64,000 nt of DNA, from positions 435,566 to 499,565 of the forward strand of contig NZ_QFWW01000020.1 in the NCBI RefSeq assembly GCF_003265345.1, written 5' to 3'. Under the pieces are notes generated by a model. The model saw nothing but the letters and a program-made list of their open reading frames with translations, made no database searches and was not told the DNA's origin. The stretch's first letter is position 1. Every line of letters starts with the position of its first letter. Shown one piece after another: positions 24,149 to 32,244 of the stretch. A program made the translations under genes and the position numbers. The stretch comes from Lentzea terrae (GTDB taxonomy: Bacteria; Actinomycetota; Actinomycetes; Mycobacteriales; Pseudonocardiaceae).

Positions 24149-25828
24149 TCACGGAGCTTTCGACATTGTGCAGCGAACTTCTTCAGCGCGATGTGACACG
24201 AGGTGGTCGGCCGTCCGCAGAGCCAGCGCGGCCATCGTGAGCGACGGGTTGGACGTGCCCAGCGACGGCATGCTGCCGCACCCCACCGCGTACAGATTGG
24301 GGTGGTCCCAGCAGCGTTGCCACTGGTCGACGACCGAGTCGTGCTTGGACGCCCCCATCACGTGGGTGCCGCCGCTGTGCCCGGCGCCCCAGTACCGCAG
24401 CGGTTCGCCGTTGTGCTCGAAGTACCGTTCCTCGTCCGGCTTGTACGACGTGTAGTCGTCGGCCTTCAGCAGCTCGAACAGCTGGTCCGACACGCGTTTC
24501 GCGGCCAGCAGACCGTCTTTGACGTAGTCGGACAGTCCGTAGTGGATGCTCGGGCGCGGGTTGCCCAGTGCGTCGCGGTCTTCGCTCAACGTGACGCGGT
24601 TCGCGGGGTCGGCTTCCTGCTCGATCTCGAACTGCAGCGTGAACTGCCGGCCGACCCGGTCCGCGACGGCCTTGCGCAGGGCATATCCCCGCAGGCCCGC
24701 CGCGACGAACTCGGCCGTGTCCGAGTCCGGACTGCCCGCCGACCAGCCCCAGCCCCAGTTGCCGAGCTCGATGCGGAACGGTGCCCGCGTGGCGCGTTCC
24801 GGGCCGGCGCGGAAGGCGTCGATGCTCGTGGTCGACCCCGGCCCGCGGAACGGGCCGATCGGTTGCGGCATCAACGCCCACGTCAGCAGTGCCGGGTGGT
24901 CCATCAGGTTGCGGCCGACCTGGTCGCTGCTGTTCGCCAGGCCGGACATGAGCAGCAGCTTGGCGTTCTCGATGGCGTGCGCGGCCAGGACGACGACGTC
25001 CGCCTCGACCTCGTGGCGGGTGTGTCTGCCGGTCGTGTCGTCTTCGTAGCGTTGATAACTGACCTTGGTGACGCGTCCGAACTCGTCGGCGTGGAGCCGG
25101 TTCACCACGCATCTGGTGCGCAGCTCGATGTGGGGCGACCAGCGTTTCTGGGTGCGGCGCGGCGTGTACTTGGCGTTCTCCGGGCACACCGGCACGCAGC
25201 TCGCGTAGCCGGCACAGAGGTGCCCATCGGGCCGGTAGCCGCTGACCGGGACTCCGTTGCGCGCCTGCGGTGTGCCGGTGATCAGCAGCTCGCGCCCGTC
25301 GATGCGCTGTCCGTCCACAACGGACGCGACGGCGTGGTCCAGGTACGTGCGGGGCAAGGCGTGCATGGGGTAGGCGTACCCGTCCGCGACCGGCACGTGC
25401 TGACGTTGCTCGTCGGCGTCGGCCGCGACCCCGATCTCCCACTCCGCCGCGCGGTAGTAGGGCTCCAGGTCGTCGTACGAGATGGGCCAGTTGCGCCCGC
25501 GCCCGAGGTCGGCGGTGCGGAAGTCCTCGGGGTGCATGCGGGGCGTGATCCCGGTCCAGACGGTGCCGGTGCCGCCGTTCATCCGCAGGTAGGGGCTCGA
25601 GTAGGCGAACGGCCCGGTGTTGATCAGGTAGTCGCTCGACGGCGCGGCGACCGTGGTCCGGTAGGGCGCGAGCGGTGACTTCACGAGCGCGGTCCGGAAC
25701 CTGTGCACGGCCTCGTCGTGGCCGGTCTCGGTTCCCGCCTCCAGCACCGTGACGCGGAACCCGTTGTCCCCCAGCACTTTCGCGATCAGCGAGCCGGCGA
25801 ACCCAGCGCCGACGACCACGGCCTTCAT
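24149..25828 (-). CDS. GMC oxidoreductase, FAD-dependent dehydrogenase catalytic subunit with predicted 3Fe-4S motif
   Basis: 559 aa: N-terminal FAD motif VVGAGFAGSLIAKVLGDNGF, a GMC signature region (RMNGGTGTVWTG) and C-terminal HSGGTHVMGAS plus ADHLV. A cysteine pattern C-x5-C-x3-C in HLCAGYASCVPVCPENA matches the 3Fe-4S site of bacterial FAD glucose/sorbitol dehydrogenase catalytic subunits. Electrons would pass from FAD through the cluster to an acceptor. It is translated in TGATG overlap with the small-subunit gene. No multihaem cytochrome gene is nearby, so the terminal acceptor is unknown. No Tat signal is visible in this subunit; in the family the small subunit can carry it. Confidence 0.88.
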   Translation of the reverse strand: MKAVVVGAGFAGSLIAKVLGDNGFRVTVLEAGTETGHDEAVHRFRTALVKSPLAPYRTTVAAPSSDYLINTGPFAYSSPYLRMNGGTGTVWTGITPRMHPEDFRTADLGRGRNWPISYDDLEPYYRAAEWEIGVAADADEQRQHVPVADGYAYPMHALPRTYLDHAVASVVDGQRIDGRELLITGTPQARNGVPVSGYRPDGHLCAGYASCVPVCPENAKYTPRRTQKRWSPHIELRTRCVVNRLHADEFGRVTKVSYQRYEDDTTGRHTRHEVEADVVVLAAHAIENAKLLLMSGLANSSDQVGRNLMDHPALLTWALMPQPIGPFRGPGSTTSIDAFRAGPERATRAPFRIELGNWGWGWSAGSPDSDTAEFVAAGLRGYALRKAVADRVGRQFTLQFEIEQEADPANRVTLSEDRDALGNPRPSIHYGLSDYVKDGLLAAKRVSDQLFELLKADDYTSYKPDEERYFEHNGEPLRYWGAGHSGGTHVMGASKHDSVVDQWQRCWDHPNLYAVGCGSMPSLGTSNPSLTMAALALRTADHLVSHRAEEVRCTMSKAP

Positions 25829-26103
25829 CAGACGCTTCTTCTGGGTCTGTGCTCCCAGCTGCCGAAACCGGGCGCTCCGGTACCCGGCGGCGCGACCCCG
25901 ACGGCCTTCCACGCCAGCCCTTCGGCGTAGGCGCGGGCGCTCGGGATCTGCCCGCGCCAGACCCCGGTGTACCAGAGCTGGATGAGCTCTGCGTCCGTCG
26001 CGTCCTGTGCCAGCTCTGCGTACTGCTCGACCAGTCCGGTCGACCTCAGCTCCTCCGCCGAGAACCCGGTCAGCTCGGCGGACAACTCCACGAAGGCGTC
26101 CAT
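25828..26103 (-). CDS. Small subunit-like protein of the FAD dehydrogenase
   Basis: 91 aa. DAFVELSAELTGFSAEELRSTGL, QYAELAQDATDAEL and a WYTG motif (LIQLWYTGVWRGQIP, YAEGLAWKAVG) resemble the small gamma/hitch-hiker subunits of sugar dehydrogenase complexes, which assemble and sometimes export the catalytic subunit. Unlike many relatives there is no N-terminal Tat signal from ATG 26103; a longer frame from 26172 does not add one. The complex may therefore stay in the cytoplasm. Directly upstream of the GMC gene. Confidence 0.7.
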   Translation of the reverse strand: MDAFVELSAELTGFSAEELRSTGLVEQYAELAQDATDAELIQLWYTGVWRGQIPSARAYAEGLAWKAVGVAPPGTGAPGFGSWEHRPRRSV

Positions 26104-26155
26104 TGCGCCATCCTGGGCGGAGGCTCTGTCTTGCGCCAAACGATCTGAGCAAGGC

Positions 26156-26488
26156 TCACCCGCGTGGCGCAACCTCCATCTCGCCGAGCAACGACCAGTC
26201 GTCCTGCTCCAGCACGGCGTTCACGATCTTCGGCGTCTCCTGCAGGTGCGGCGGCAACTCGGCCTGCGCGACCTTGAAGTGCGCGGACTGCACGTGCGCC
26301 GCGCCCGCGTCGCCGTCCCGGAACGCCTCGACGAGCACGTACTCGGTCGTGTCGTCGATGCTTCGCGACCAGTCGAACCACAGGCAGCCCGGCTCGGCGC
26401 GGGTGGCCTCGGTGAAGGCGCGGGAGATCTCCGGCCAGGTGTCCGCGTACTCGGGCAGGATCCGGAACTTGGCGGTGATGAAGATCAA
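26156..26488 (-). CDS. Antibiotic biosynthesis monooxygenase (ABM) domain protein
   Basis: 110 aa ferredoxin-like ABM fold (FITAKFRILPEYADTWPEIS, EPGCLWFDWSRSIDD, YVLVEAFRDGDAGAAHVQSAHF). Such cofactor-free proteins oxidise quinol-like or carbonyl compounds. TTG 26488 is chosen because GGAGG lies 8 nt upstream and the domain begins there. It is 52 bp upstream of the dehydrogenase small subunit on the same strand and may belong to that operon. Confidence 0.85.
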   Translation of the reverse strand: MIFITAKFRILPEYADTWPEISRAFTEATRAEPGCLWFDWSRSIDDTTEYVLVEAFRDGDAGAAHVQSAHFKVAQAELPPHLQETPKIVNAVLEQDDWSLLGEMEVAPRG

Positions 26489-26575
26489 GACGGCCTCCGC
26501 GTGGTCAGTGGGCGCGTGCTCGCAGCCGAGCCTAGTCGCGCGGGACCAGCGAGCCGTCCGCAGACCACTCGGTGA

Positions 26576-26839
26576 AACCGAACGACCACGAGCCCGAATG
26601 CTGCTGCCGATGGGGTTGTTCCGCAGCCGGGTGTTCACGGTGTCGGGCATCCTGACGACGGCTACCGGTTCACCAACCTCGGCGCGGACGTGTTCACGCA
26701 GCTCGTGCACGCGTGGCGGCGCTGGCTGCTCGACCAGCTCGAGGACTGGCACGAGCCGGACCACCGCGACTTCGCGCAGGCGCTCGACTCGTTCACCGAC
26801 GAGCTGATCGAGAGCGGCCGGCAGATGAGCCGGGTCTAG
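26576..26839 (+). pseudogene. Start-less C-terminal fragment of a MarR-like regulator
   Basis: The frame between a TGA at 26573 and the TAG at 26837 has no ATG/GTG/TTG in its first 35 codons. It encodes GHPDDGYRFTNLGADVFTQL, a WRRWLLDQLEDW helix and a helical end (ALDSFTDELIESGRQM). This resembles the wing and C-terminal dimerisation helices of MarR-type proteins; the DNA-recognition part is absent. It is best read as a decayed gene. It accounts for the 347-bp stretch between the ABM and SARP genes. Its stop shares CTAG with the SARP stop. Confidence 0.45.
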
Positions 26840-29460
26840 GCCCGGCTTCTCAATGCCGACGCCTCGGTGACCCTGCCCTGTTCCTCGTACAGTTCCAGCG
26901 CCCGTGCCCACTGCTCGCGTGCCTCGGCTTCGGAACCGGCGGCGGCCAGCACGTCGCCGAGGTGCTCCAGCACGGTCGCCTGCTCGGCGGAATTGTCCAG
27001 CTCCCGGTACACCGCCAGCGCCTCGCGGTAGTGCGTGACGGCGTCGGCGTGCCGGCCGTCGTGGTGGGCGATGTGGGCAAGACTGTCCAAAGTGGCCGCC
27101 GCACCCTCCGCGTGGCCGAGCTTGTTGTTGAGCAGCATGGCTTCCTCGCAGAACTCGCGTGCCTCGGCGTAGCGGCCGAGGCACGCGTACCGCCAGCCGA
27201 CGTCGTTCAACGACTCGGCCTCGCGGATCTCCGCACCCGCGGCGCGGAACTTCGCCAACGCCAGCAGCGAGTGCTCCAGTGCCTGTTCCAGGTCGTCCTC
27301 GAACTCGGCCGCCCACGCCATCGCCCGATGCGCGGCCCCGTGCGCCGCGTGGTCGTCCGTCTGCGCGAACAGCTCCAGGCTGCGTTCGAAGTGCCGGTGC
27401 CCCAACGACGACTCGCCCAGCTCGACGTAGTCGGCGCCCAGGCACATGTGCGCGGTCGCCTGCTTGGTCTCGTCCCCCAACGCCTCGGCGGCCCGCAACG
27501 CCCCCAGCCACGCGTCGACGTCGTCGGACGTGCGCCCGCGCCGGAGGTGGTAGTTGTTCAGCGTGCGGCCGATCATCCACGCCACGTCGAAAGCCCTGCG
27601 CTCCAACGCCTGGCGCTGCTCCGTCATCAGGCAGGCGTGCTCGGCGTCGAACCACGCCATCGCGACGGCACTGCTCTCGAAGGCGAGTGCGTGGCTGCTT
27701 TCGTGCTCCGGCAACGATTTGTGCGGCTCCAGCGTCATCGCCGCCGCCCGTGCCGTGGCCGCGTAGAAGTCGGCCAGCCGTGAGCCGGCAGCAACAGCGA
27801 GATCTGCCGCATACAGCCCGACCAGGTCGTGCATCCGGTACCGGCCGGGCACGTGCTGCTGCACCAGGTGCGCGTTCTCCAGCTCTCGCAACACCATCCG
27901 TGTCCGTGCGACGGGCCGGTCGACCAGTGCCGCGGCAGCCGCGAGCGACACGTCCGCAGTGCCGACGGTGCCGAGCAGCCCGAACGCCCGCGCCGCCTCG
28001 TCCGACAGCGCGGCCACGGACCACGAGAACACCGCGCGCAGGTTCGTGCCGATCTCGCCGGTGTCCAGTGCGTCGAGCGGCTGCTCCCGGAGCTCCTCCG
28101 CGAACGCCACGAGCGGGAAGTCCGGCTCCATCGCGGCACGTGCGGCGACGATCGACAACGCCAGCGGCAACCCGCCGCACCAGGTCACCAGGTCCGTGAC
28201 CACCGAGGGTTCGGCCGCGACGCGTACGGCGCCGAGCCGTGCCTCCAGGAACGCTCGCGCCTCGGCCGCGGGCAGCACGTCCAGCGACACCGACCGGGCA
28301 CCGTGCGCGGCCACCAGCCCTGCCAGCTTGAGCCGGCTGGTGACCAGCACGGTCGCGTCGGAGCCCGGCAGCAGTGGCACGACCTGCTCGGTGGAGCGGG
28401 CGTTGTCGAGCACCACCAGCATCCGCTTGCCCGCCAGGAGACTGCGGTAGCGGGCCGCCCGCGCGTCCAGGCCGGCGGGAATCGTCTGCTCCCCCAACAA
28501 CTCCAGGAACTCGCGCAGCACCTGCTCCGGCGGCGTCGGCTCGGCGGACGGGTCGAAGCCGCGCAGGTTCACGTACAGCTGGCCGTCCGGGAACTCGCTG
28601 ACGTGCTGATGCGCCCAGTGCAGCGCCAACGCCGTCTTGCCGATGCCGCCCGTGCCGCCGATGGCCGTGATCACGACGGTGCCCGACGGGTCGAGCGCCG
28701 CCAGTTCCTCCGCGCGGCCGGTGAACCACGGGTGCGGCGCGGGCAGCTGCCGCGGGCCGTGCCGTTCCGGCATCGGTTTGCCCGCCAGGATGCGCTGGTG
28801 CAGGTCCTGCAGCGGTGCGCTCGGGTCGGCGCCGAGCTCGTCGGCGAGCCGGCGGCGCACGGTGTCGTAGTGCCGCAACGCTTCCGCGTTGTTGCCCGAC
28901 CGGTGCAGCGCCTGCATCAGTTGCGCGGCAAGGCGTTCGTCGTGGGGCCGTTCGTCGGCCGCCTGCCGCAGCGACGGCAGCAGCTCCAGGTATCGCCCGT
29001 CCGCGAGCGCCACGTCGTTGCGATTCAGCTCGGCCGCGACGCGTTCGGCGTGCAGGCTTTCCCGCAGCGCGTCGAACCACGGCGACTCGAGCCCCTCCAG
29101 CGCCTGCCCGCGCCACAGCCCGAGCGCCTCGTCGAGCGCGCCCTGCCGCACGAGTGCGCGGAAGCGGAACAGATCGACCTGCGATGGATCTGTGCTGAGC
29201 AGGTAACCGGCCGGCGAGCGCTCGATGTCCAGTCCGAGCAGCTTGCGCAGCTTCGACACGTACCCGTAGAGCGTGTCACGGGCTCTGAGCGGCGCGCGCT
29301 CGCCCCAAACGCGGTCGAGCAGCCGGTCGACCGGTACCGGCCTCCCCTCCTCCACCAGCAGCGCTACCAGCACAGATCGTTGCCGGACGTGGCCGATGTC
29401 GACCACCTCGCCCCGGTCGCGCACCTCCACGGCACCGAGCAGCCCGAACTCCAAAGTCAC
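26836..29460 (-). CDS. AfsR-type SARP regulator: DNA-binding + BTAD + NB-ARC + TPR
   Basis: 874 aa. Residues 1-90: OmpR-like winged helix (VRQRSVLVALLVEEGRPVPV, YGYVSKLRKLLG). Residues 95-225: bacterial transcriptional activation domain. Residues about 240-520: NB-ARC STAND ATPase with Walker A GGTGGIGKT (268-276), Walker B LVVLDNA and GGLPLAL. Residues about 600-870: TPR repeats. This is AfsR architecture; such proteins integrate signals to switch on secondary metabolism or nutrient genes. No biosynthetic cluster is adjacent, so it is probably pleiotropic. An 11-bp direct repeat lies just upstream. GTG start with GAGAG close upstream. Confidence 0.93.
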   Translation of the reverse strand: MTLEFGLLGAVEVRDRGEVVDIGHVRQRSVLVALLVEEGRPVPVDRLLDRVWGERAPLRARDTLYGYVSKLRKLLGLDIERSPAGYLLSTDPSQVDLFRFRALVRQGALDEALGLWRGQALEGLESPWFDALRESLHAERVAAELNRNDVALADGRYLELLPSLRQAADERPHDERLAAQLMQALHRSGNNAEALRHYDTVRRRLADELGADPSAPLQDLHQRILAGKPMPERHGPRQLPAPHPWFTGRAEELAALDPSGTVVITAIGGTGGIGKTALALHWAHQHVSEFPDGQLYVNLRGFDPSAEPTPPEQVLREFLELLGEQTIPAGLDARAARYRSLLAGKRMLVVLDNARSTEQVVPLLPGSDATVLVTSRLKLAGLVAAHGARSVSLDVLPAAEARAFLEARLGAVRVAAEPSVVTDLVTWCGGLPLALSIVAARAAMEPDFPLVAFAEELREQPLDALDTGEIGTNLRAVFSWSVAALSDEAARAFGLLGTVGTADVSLAAAAALVDRPVARTRMVLRELENAHLVQQHVPGRYRMHDLVGLYAADLAVAAGSRLADFYAATARAAAMTLEPHKSLPEHESSHALAFESSAVAMAWFDAEHACLMTEQRQALERRAFDVAWMIGRTLNNYHLRRGRTSDDVDAWLGALRAAEALGDETKQATAHMCLGADYVELGESSLGHRHFERSLELFAQTDDHAAHGAAHRAMAWAAEFEDDLEQALEHSLLALAKFRAAGAEIREAESLNDVGWRYACLGRYAEAREFCEEAMLLNNKLGHAEGAAATLDSLAHIAHHDGRHADAVTHYREALAVYRELDNSAEQATVLEHLGDVLAAAGSEAEAREQWARALELYEEQGRVTEASALRSRA

Positions 29461-29480
29461 CTCTCAAGTGCGGATTCAAG

Positions 29481-29502
29481 GTTCATCCTAGGTTCGTCCT
29501 TG
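29481..29502. promoter_or_regulatory. 11-bp direct repeat resembling an AfsR/PHO box
   Basis: GTTCATCCTAG (29481-29491) is followed at once by GTTCGTCCTTG (29492-29502). Two 11-nt units beginning GTTCA/G-x-C are the form used by AfsR and PhoP in streptomycetes (known biology). It lies 21 bp before the SARP start, so the SARP may bind its own promoter. Confidence 0.5.
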
Positions 29503-29557
29503 ACCAAACGGGCAACGTTTGCCAACGCGGGCCGCACGGCTCGTGGGACATCTACTT

Positions 29558-29601
29558 GGAAGGCCCCGGAACTTCCGGCAGCCCAGCCACCGGGGCCTTC
29601 C
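29558..29601. terminator. Hairpin between the SARP and endonuclease-family genes
   Basis: GGAAGGCCCCGG (29558-29569) pairs perfectly with CCGGGGCCTTCC (29590-29601) across a 20-nt loop. It sits in the divergent gap, 74 bp before the next gene. There it would act as a leader structure or insulator rather than a 3' terminator. No U-tract. Confidence 0.4.
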
Positions 29602-29674
29602 ACCATCAGTCCAGCGAAAGATCACCCGACCAGACCAGGGCGCACCCGATCCTCCACATGCGACCCTGGAAGCG

Positions 29675-30808
29675 ATGAGCCACACGCGAATCGGGTCGTT
29701 CAACGTGGAGAACATGTTCGAGCGCCCCAAAGTGATGGGCCGCAACGCAACCAAGCACGCGGCCCCGGTCCTGGCCGCCCACGCCCGGTTCAACGAGCTG
29801 ATCGCTCTGGAGACCTACACGCCCGAGGTCAAGGAAGAGCTCCGCGAAAACCTGGCAACGCTGGAGTTGCTGCGAAGTGACCGCAGCAAGTACGCGATCC
29901 TGCGGCGCATCCGCGGCCGGTTCCTCGCCCGCCACAAGACCGGCGAAACCTCAGTCGTCGCAAGCGGTCGCGAGTCCTGGGTCGGCTGGGTCGAGCTCAC
30001 CACCGAACCGATCAGCGAGCTCGCCACCCGCCACACCGCCCAGGTGATGCGCGACGTCGGCGCCCACGTCCTCGGCGTGGTCGAGGCCGAGTCGCGCGAG
30101 CTCCTGCACATGTTCTCCGCCAGCATGCTCAAGAGCGTCGGCTGGACGCCGTACGAACAGGTCCACCTCATCGACGGCAACGACGAGCGCGGCATCAACG
30201 TGGGCCTGCTGACGCGCGACGCCCACGAGGTCATCACCATCCGCACGCACGTGTACGCGCGCGACACCTCGGGCGTGATCTTCTCCCGCGACTGCGCCGA
30301 GTACCACGTGCGCACCCCGCACGGCCCCGAGGTCGTCGTGCTGGTGAACCACCTGAAGTCCAAGGGCTACGGCGCTCCCGGCGACCCCATCGGCGCCCGC
30401 CGCCGGTTCCGCCAGGCGGTCCGCATCGCCCGCATCGTGAACCGCCTGCGCGACGAGGGCCACGAGTACATCGCCGTCGTCGGCGACCTCAACGACACCG
30501 CGGACAGCGAGGCGTTGAGGCCGTTGTTCCAGCGCACCGGGTTGCGCGACATCAGCGAGCACCCCGACTTCGAGTGGGACCACCGGTTCGGCACCTATCG
30601 CGGTGTCAACGAGAAGGGCAAGATCGACTACGTGCTGCTCACGCCGGAACTGTTCGCCAAGGCGGTCGGCGGCGGGGTGTTCCGCAAAGGTGTTTGGCGG
30701 GGGCCGCGCACCAAGAACCGTTGGGACGTCTACGAAACCATGACCGATGAGGTGCATGCGGCGAGCGACCACGCGGCGATCTACGCGGACATCGACTGGA
30801 CGACCTAA
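29675..30808 (+). CDS. Endonuclease/exonuclease/phosphatase (EEP) family protein
   Basis: 377 aa with EEP motifs in order: RIGSFNVENMFERP (metal-binding Asn/Glu), VVEAESRELLHMF, GINVGLLTRDAHE, VVLVNHLKSKGYGAPGDP, VVGDLNDTADSEALRP, DYVLLTPEL and ASDHAAIYAD. Such enzymes are Mg-dependent DNases, RNases or phosphodiesterases. No signal peptide is seen from ATG 29675 (GGAAG upstream), so it should be cytoplasmic. Stop shares CTAA with the convergent DUF1905 gene. Confidence 0.88.
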   Translation: MSHTRIGSFNVENMFERPKVMGRNATKHAAPVLAAHARFNELIALETYTPEVKEELRENLATLELLRSDRSKYAILRRIRGRFLARHKTGETSVVASGRESWVGWVELTTEPISELATRHTAQVMRDVGAHVLGVVEAESRELLHMFSASMLKSVGWTPYEQVHLIDGNDERGINVGLLTRDAHEVITIRTHVYARDTSGVIFSRDCAEYHVRTPHGPEVVVLVNHLKSKGYGAPGDPIGARRRFRQAVRIARIVNRLRDEGHEYIAVVGDLNDTADSEALRPLFQRTGLRDISEHPDFEWDHRFGTYRGVNEKGKIDYVLLTPELFAKAVGGGVFRKGVWRGPRTKNRWDVYETMTDEVHAASDHAAIYADIDWTT

Positions 30809-31095
30809 ACGACCTCCACCGTCACCTCGACGACGTCGCCCGGCCCGATGTCGTTCTTCTTCCGCACCGCCGCCTTGATCGGCAGCACGTAGCAGCCGGA
30901 CTGCTTGTCCGGGAACACCGACGTCGACCACGACGAAGCACCCACTCCCACGCGCACCTTCACGGAGCCGAACCCGGCACCGGGCGTGGCCAGTTCCCTG
31001 ATTTGCTCCGAAACGTCTTCCGGCAGCGTCACGAAAGTCCACGTGTCCATGCGTCGGGCATCCCACAGCCACAATTCGGCGTCGAAGACGAACAT
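30805..31095 (-). CDS. DUF1905 domain protein
   Basis: 96 aa small beta-barrel: FVFDAELWLWDARRMDTWTF, WSTSVFPDKQSGCYVLPIKAAVRKKNDIGPGD (landmarks WSTSVFPDK, YVLPIKAAVRKK, IGPGDVVEV). This is the DUF1905 family, often found alone or fused to a YdeI-type domain. Function unknown. ATG start. Confidence 0.88.
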   Translation of the reverse strand: MFVFDAELWLWDARRMDTWTFVTLPEDVSEQIRELATPGAGFGSVKVRVGVGASSWSTSVFPDKQSGCYVLPIKAAVRKKNDIGPGDVVEVTVEVV

Positions 31096-31173
31096 GGCTC
31101 CACTTTATGGGACCAAACAGGTGATGTGTCCACCGTCGCATCACGTATTGGCATCCACATCTTGAATGCCACC

Positions 31174-31192
31174 TTAGGTTAGCTTTACCTTG
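31174..31192. promoter_or_regulatory. IdeR/DmdR iron box
   Basis: TTAGGTTAGCTTTACCTTG matches the 19-bp DtxR-family iron box TTAGGTTAGGCTAACCTAA at 14-15 positions, with the left half nearly exact. It lies 44 bp before the start of the iron-importer operon. Iron-loaded IdeR would repress the operon. Confidence 0.85.
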
Positions 31193-31236
31193 TCGACGCC
31201 CGTTCTGCCCTGGGGGTGAGTCGAGGAGGACCGCTG

Positions 31237-32244
31237 GTGAGGCGTCGTGCACGCACCGTGACGCTGGTGGCAGCACTGCTGGCGTCGACGGTGACCGCCT
31301 GCAGTTCTGCCAACGACCTGATCATTTACTCCGGCCGCAACGAACAATTGGTCGGGGCCCTCCTGGACCAGCTCGAAGACGCCGTCGGAATCGACGTCGA
31401 GGTCCGTTACGGCGGTAGCGGAGAAATGGCCGCGCAGCTGCTCGAAGAAGGCCAGGGCACCGAGGCGGACGTGTTCTTCTCGCAGGACGCCGGCGCGCTG
31501 GGTGCGGTCGGGGCGCAGGGCCGGCTCGCCGAGCTGCCCGCGGATGTGCTCGGCATGGTGCCGCAGAACTACCAGGCGCGCGACAAGCGGTGGGTGGCGA
31601 CGAGTGCGCGAGCTCGCGTGATCGCCTACGACCCCCGTGTGGTCGAGGAGAGCGCGTTGCCCAAGACGATCGAGGAGGTCGTCGACCCGAAGTGGAAGGG
31701 CAAGGTCGGGTACGCGCCCACCAACGGGTCGTGGCAGGCGTTCGTGACGTCGGTGCGCGTGCTCAAGGGTGAGGACTTCGCCAAGGACTGGCTGAAGAAG
31801 TTCGCCGCCAACGAGCCCAAGCGGTTCGACAACAACATCAACATCCTGAAGGCGGTCGACGACGGTCAGCTCCCCTTTGGACTGATCAACCACTACTACT
31901 GGTACGCGTCGGCCGCGGAGAAGGGTGCGGCCAACATGAAGGCCAAGCTGCACCGCGTCGGCGGAGGTGATCCGCTCTCGCTGGTCAACGTGGCCGGGGT
32001 CGGGGTCATCCAGGGCAGCAACCAGAGCGAGGCCGCGCAGAAGGCCGTGCGGTTCCTGCTGTCCGAGCAGGCGCAGCGGCACTTCGCCGACGTGACCGCC
32101 GAGTACCCGGCCAATCCTGGTGTGAAGTCGAGCAAGCACCAGCTGCCGCCGATCACGGACCTGCAGGCGCCCGACATCGACCTCTCCAAGCTGTCGTCGC
32201 TGCAGGAGACGGTGAAGCTGTTGCAGGAAGCGGGGTTGTCCTGA
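31237..32244 (+). CDS. Fe3+ ABC importer substrate-binding lipoprotein (FbpA/FutA-like)
   Basis: 335 aa. Basic start, hydrophobic segment and lipobox-like VTACSS, then a ferric-binding-protein fold (LIIYSGRNEQLVGALLDQL, VRYGGSGEMAAQLLEEG, DVFFSQDAGALGAV, GKVGYAPTNGSWQAFVTSVR). A double Tyr near the C-terminal lobe (NHYYWYASA) is where FbpA binds Fe3+. GTG 31237 has GAGGAGG 8 nt upstream. First gene of an iron-box-controlled operon. Confidence 0.92.
   Translation: MRRRARTVTLVAALLASTVTACSSANDLIIYSGRNEQLVGALLDQLEDAVGIDVEVRYGGSGEMAAQLLEEGQGTEADVFFSQDAGALGAVGAQGRLAELPADVLGMVPQNYQARDKRWVATSARARVIAYDPRVVEESALPKTIEEVVDPKWKGKVGYAPTNGSWQAFVTSVRVLKGEDFAKDWLKKFAANEPKRFDNNINILKAVDDGQLPFGLINHYYWYASAAEKGAANMKAKLHRVGGGDPLSLVNVAGVGVIQGSNQSEAAQKAVRFLLSEQAQRHFADVTAEYPANPGVKSSKHQLPPITDLQAPDIDLSKLSSLQETVKLLQEAGLS

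Noticed and set aside
26836..29460. A secondary-metabolite cluster controlled by the SARP gene
   Set aside because: No polyketide, peptide or terpene synthase genes flank it; the nearest carrier-domain gene belongs to the iron operon and is a single-module membrane fusion.
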